Shown in pieces: positions 51,359-52,588 of a stretch of 52,588 bases of DNA. A model generated the notes under the pieces. It worked only from the letters and a program-made list of their open reading frames with translations, did not search any database and had not been told where the DNA came from. Each line of letters begins with the position of its first letter. Positions within the stretch are counted from its first letter, which is position 1. The position numbers were made by a program, and so were the translations under genes. Source of the stretch: Hyphomicrobiales bacterium (lineage in GTDB: Bacteria > Pseudomonadota > Alphaproteobacteria > Rhizobiales > Rhizobiaceae); assembly GCA_900466875.1 (NCBI GenBank), contig UBNQ01000001.1:1-52588 (forward strand), written 5' to 3'.

Positions 51359-52588
51359 TGCGGCGCGGGCGAAAGCCCCGCGATCGCTTCGGCAAAATCC
51401 TTCGCCTCGAAGGGCTCCAGATCGTCGACACCCTCGCCGACACCGATGAAATAGACCGGCAGCCGGTGCTTGGCGGCGATCGCGACAAGAATGCCGCCCC
51501 GCGCCGTGCCGTCAAGCTTGGTCATGATCAAACCGCTGACACCTGCAACATTGCGGAAAATCTCCACCTGGTTCATCGCGTTCTGCCCGGTCGTGGCATC
51601 GAGCGTCTGCAACACGGTATGCGGCGCATCGGGATCGAGCTTGCCGAGCACGCGGACGATCTTTTCCAGCTCCGCCATTAGCTCGGCCTTGTTCTGCAGA
51701 CGGCCGGCGGTGTCGATAATCAGCACGTCGGATTTATTCTCCTTCGCCTGTACATAGGCGTCATAGGCGAGACCGGCGGCATCCGCGCCGAGCTTGGTGC
51801 CGATGAACCCCGAATTGGTGCGATCCGCCCAGATCTTCAGCTGCTCGATGGCCGCAGCGCGAAAAGTGTCGCCGGCGGCGAGCATGACCTTCAGGCCCGA
51901 ACCGGAGAGTTTTGCCGCCAGCTTGCCGATCGTGGTCGTCTTGCCGGTACCGTTGACCCCGACGACGAGAATGACATGCGGCTTGTGATTGAGATCGAGC
52001 TGCAGCGGCTTGGCGACCGGTGCCAGAACCTTGGTGATCTCAGCCGACATGATGCGCGACACATCCTCGCCGGTCACATCCTTGCCGTAACGTTCCGACG
52101 ACAACGTGCCGGTAATCCGCATCGCCGTCTCGACACCGAGATCGGCCTGGATCAGCAGGTCTTCCAGATCCTCCAGCGTCTCGTCGTCCAGCTTGCGCTT
52201 GGTGAAGAGGGCCGCAATCTGGCCGGTCAGCTGTGATGACGTGCGCGCAAGCCCGGCGCGCAGGCGCTGAAACCAGGTCAGCTTGAGCGGCGGCACGACC
52301 GCGACGACTTCGGGTTCGGCCTTGGATGTGGAGAAGCCTTTGGGGAGGACTGGCGGTACGGCTTCCGTCGCTTCGGAGGCGTTAACCCCCTCTGTCCTGC
52401 CGGACATCTCCCCCACAAGGGGGGAGATCGGCTTGCGGCTATCCAGTTGCTCCACATCAACCGTCGAGCTTTCAGAAACCACTTCATCTTCGGAAAGGTC
52501 ACTGCCTGTAGCCGGAATGCCCTCACCTTCAGCACCATCACCAGATACAGCCGGCGACGGTGCATCCATGATCTCCCCCCCTGTGGGG
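51355..52588 (-). CDS. ftsY: Signal recognition particle receptor FtsY, 5' end cut by window
   Basis: FtsY binds the SRP-ribosome complex and delivers it to SecYEG. The NG GTPase domain is intact: G1 [33 protein letters not shown] and [10 protein letters not shown] with the C-terminal [15 protein letters not shown]-terminal to it is a long acidic region of low complexity that is still open at the window end, so the start is not visible. The ATG at 52569 is an internal Met of this open frame. The acidic region contains two repeat-derived stretches. Confidence 0.95.
   Translation of the reverse strand, partial: PTGGEIMDAPSPAVSGDGAEGEGIPATGSDLSEDEVVSESSTVDVEQLDSRKPISPLVGEMSGRTEGVNASEATEAVPPVLPKGFSTSKAEPEVVAVVPPLKLTWFQRLRAGLARTSSQLTGQIAALFTKRKLDDETLEDLEDLLIQADLGVETAMRITGTLSSERYGKDVTGEDVSRIMSAEITKVLAPVAKPLQLDLNHKPHVILVVGVNGTGKTTTIGKLAAKLSGSGLKVMLAAGDTFRAAAIEQLKIWADRTNSGFIGTKLGADAAGLAYDAYVQAKENKSDVLIIDTAGRLQNKAELMAELEKIVRVLGKLDPDAPHTVLQTLDATTGQNAMNQVEIFRNVAGVSGLIMTKLDGTARGGILVAIAAKHRLPVYFIGVGEGVDDLEPFEAKDFAEAIAGLSPAPH
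52386..52428. repeat. Palindromic repeat fragment inside ftsY
   Basis: CCCCCTCTGTCCTGCCGG followed by the 9-bp stem ATCTCCCCC / GGGGGAGAT (52406-52428) is a rhizobial palindromic repeat type, distinct from copies A-C. It lies in the ftsY frame and is translated as [12 protein letters not shown]. Confidence 0.8.
52568..52588. repeat. Second palindromic repeat fragment at window end
   Basis: GATCTCCCCCC-CTG-TGGGG resembles the stem of the 52406-52428 fragment and is cut by the window. It also lies in the ftsY reading frame. Confidence 0.6.

Noticed and set aside
52386..52588. CRISPR-like spacing of the two ftsY repeats
   Set aside because: Only two degenerate palindromic copies exist, about 160 bp apart inside a gene, with no spacers of regular size and no cas genes.

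Overview
The window looks like chromosomal DNA of an alphaproteobacterium in the Rhizobiaceae (Rhizobium, Agrobacterium or Neorhizobium group). Three things point there: a G+C-rich, densely coding layout; the gene blocks tsaD-gpsA / hemC-hemD-mic60-hemY, acnA next to ccmABCDG, and ftsY-yciB-DUF2585; and intergenic palindromic repeats of the rhizobial RIME type. I found no tRNA, rRNA, CRISPR array, prophage or insertion sequence. The genus is inferred, not proven.

Layout. 1-540: an unassigned, structure-rich stretch and one RIME-like repeat. 544-4095 (minus): tsaD, gpsA, a YciI protein, an EVE protein and a METTL20-like methyltransferase. 4167-8840 (plus): hemC, hemD, a Mic60/mitofilin-like protein and hemY. 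8865-15398: TerB-like protein, glutamine amidotransferase, MFS exporter, YggT, DUF167, pyrophosphatase, GNAT and typA. 15522-19499 (minus): a three-gene ABC importer of the ferric/aminoethylphosphonate type. Its promoter carries four 11-nt PHO-box units followed by a 32-bp palindrome. 19525-24743: M3 peptidase, a MarR regulator with a Bcr/CflA-type exporter, and argG. 24855-25437: a ParDE toxin-antitoxin pair with its operator. 25498-29813: SDR, LysE-family exporter, and an ABC importer of the PF04392 (TrpXYZ-like) type. 30098-35038: rlmN, an IalB-like protein, an ECF sigma factor, a YkvA-like protein, a pterin dehydratase, thpR and an SGNH esterase. 35115-39345: YbbA/YbbP-type ABC pair, and a Bax-inhibitor-1 protein behind a probable ybhL leader RNA. 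39457-42467: GNAT, DUF2794, DUF1223 and TauE/SafE. 42685-48766: acnA, then ccmA-B-C-D-G, with a RIME-like repeat between ccmA and ccmB. 48770-52588: diguanylate cyclase, DUF2585, yciB and ftsY. The 5' end of ftsY is cut by the window and carries in-frame palindromic repeat sequence.

How the genes work together. Heme is the main theme: hemC and hemD make uroporphyrinogen III, HemY and the Mic60-like protein sit in the inner membrane, and CcmABCD with CcmG supply and reduce apocytochrome c for heme attachment. CcmE, F, H and I must be encoded elsewhere. Most other genes are housekeeping genes.

The most interesting signals are regulatory: PHO boxes on an importer usually annotated as an iron system, hairpins behind both binding-protein genes, paired palindromes before the YkvA-like gene, Irr-like half-sites in the ccm cluster, and repeat DNA inside the ftsY reading frame.
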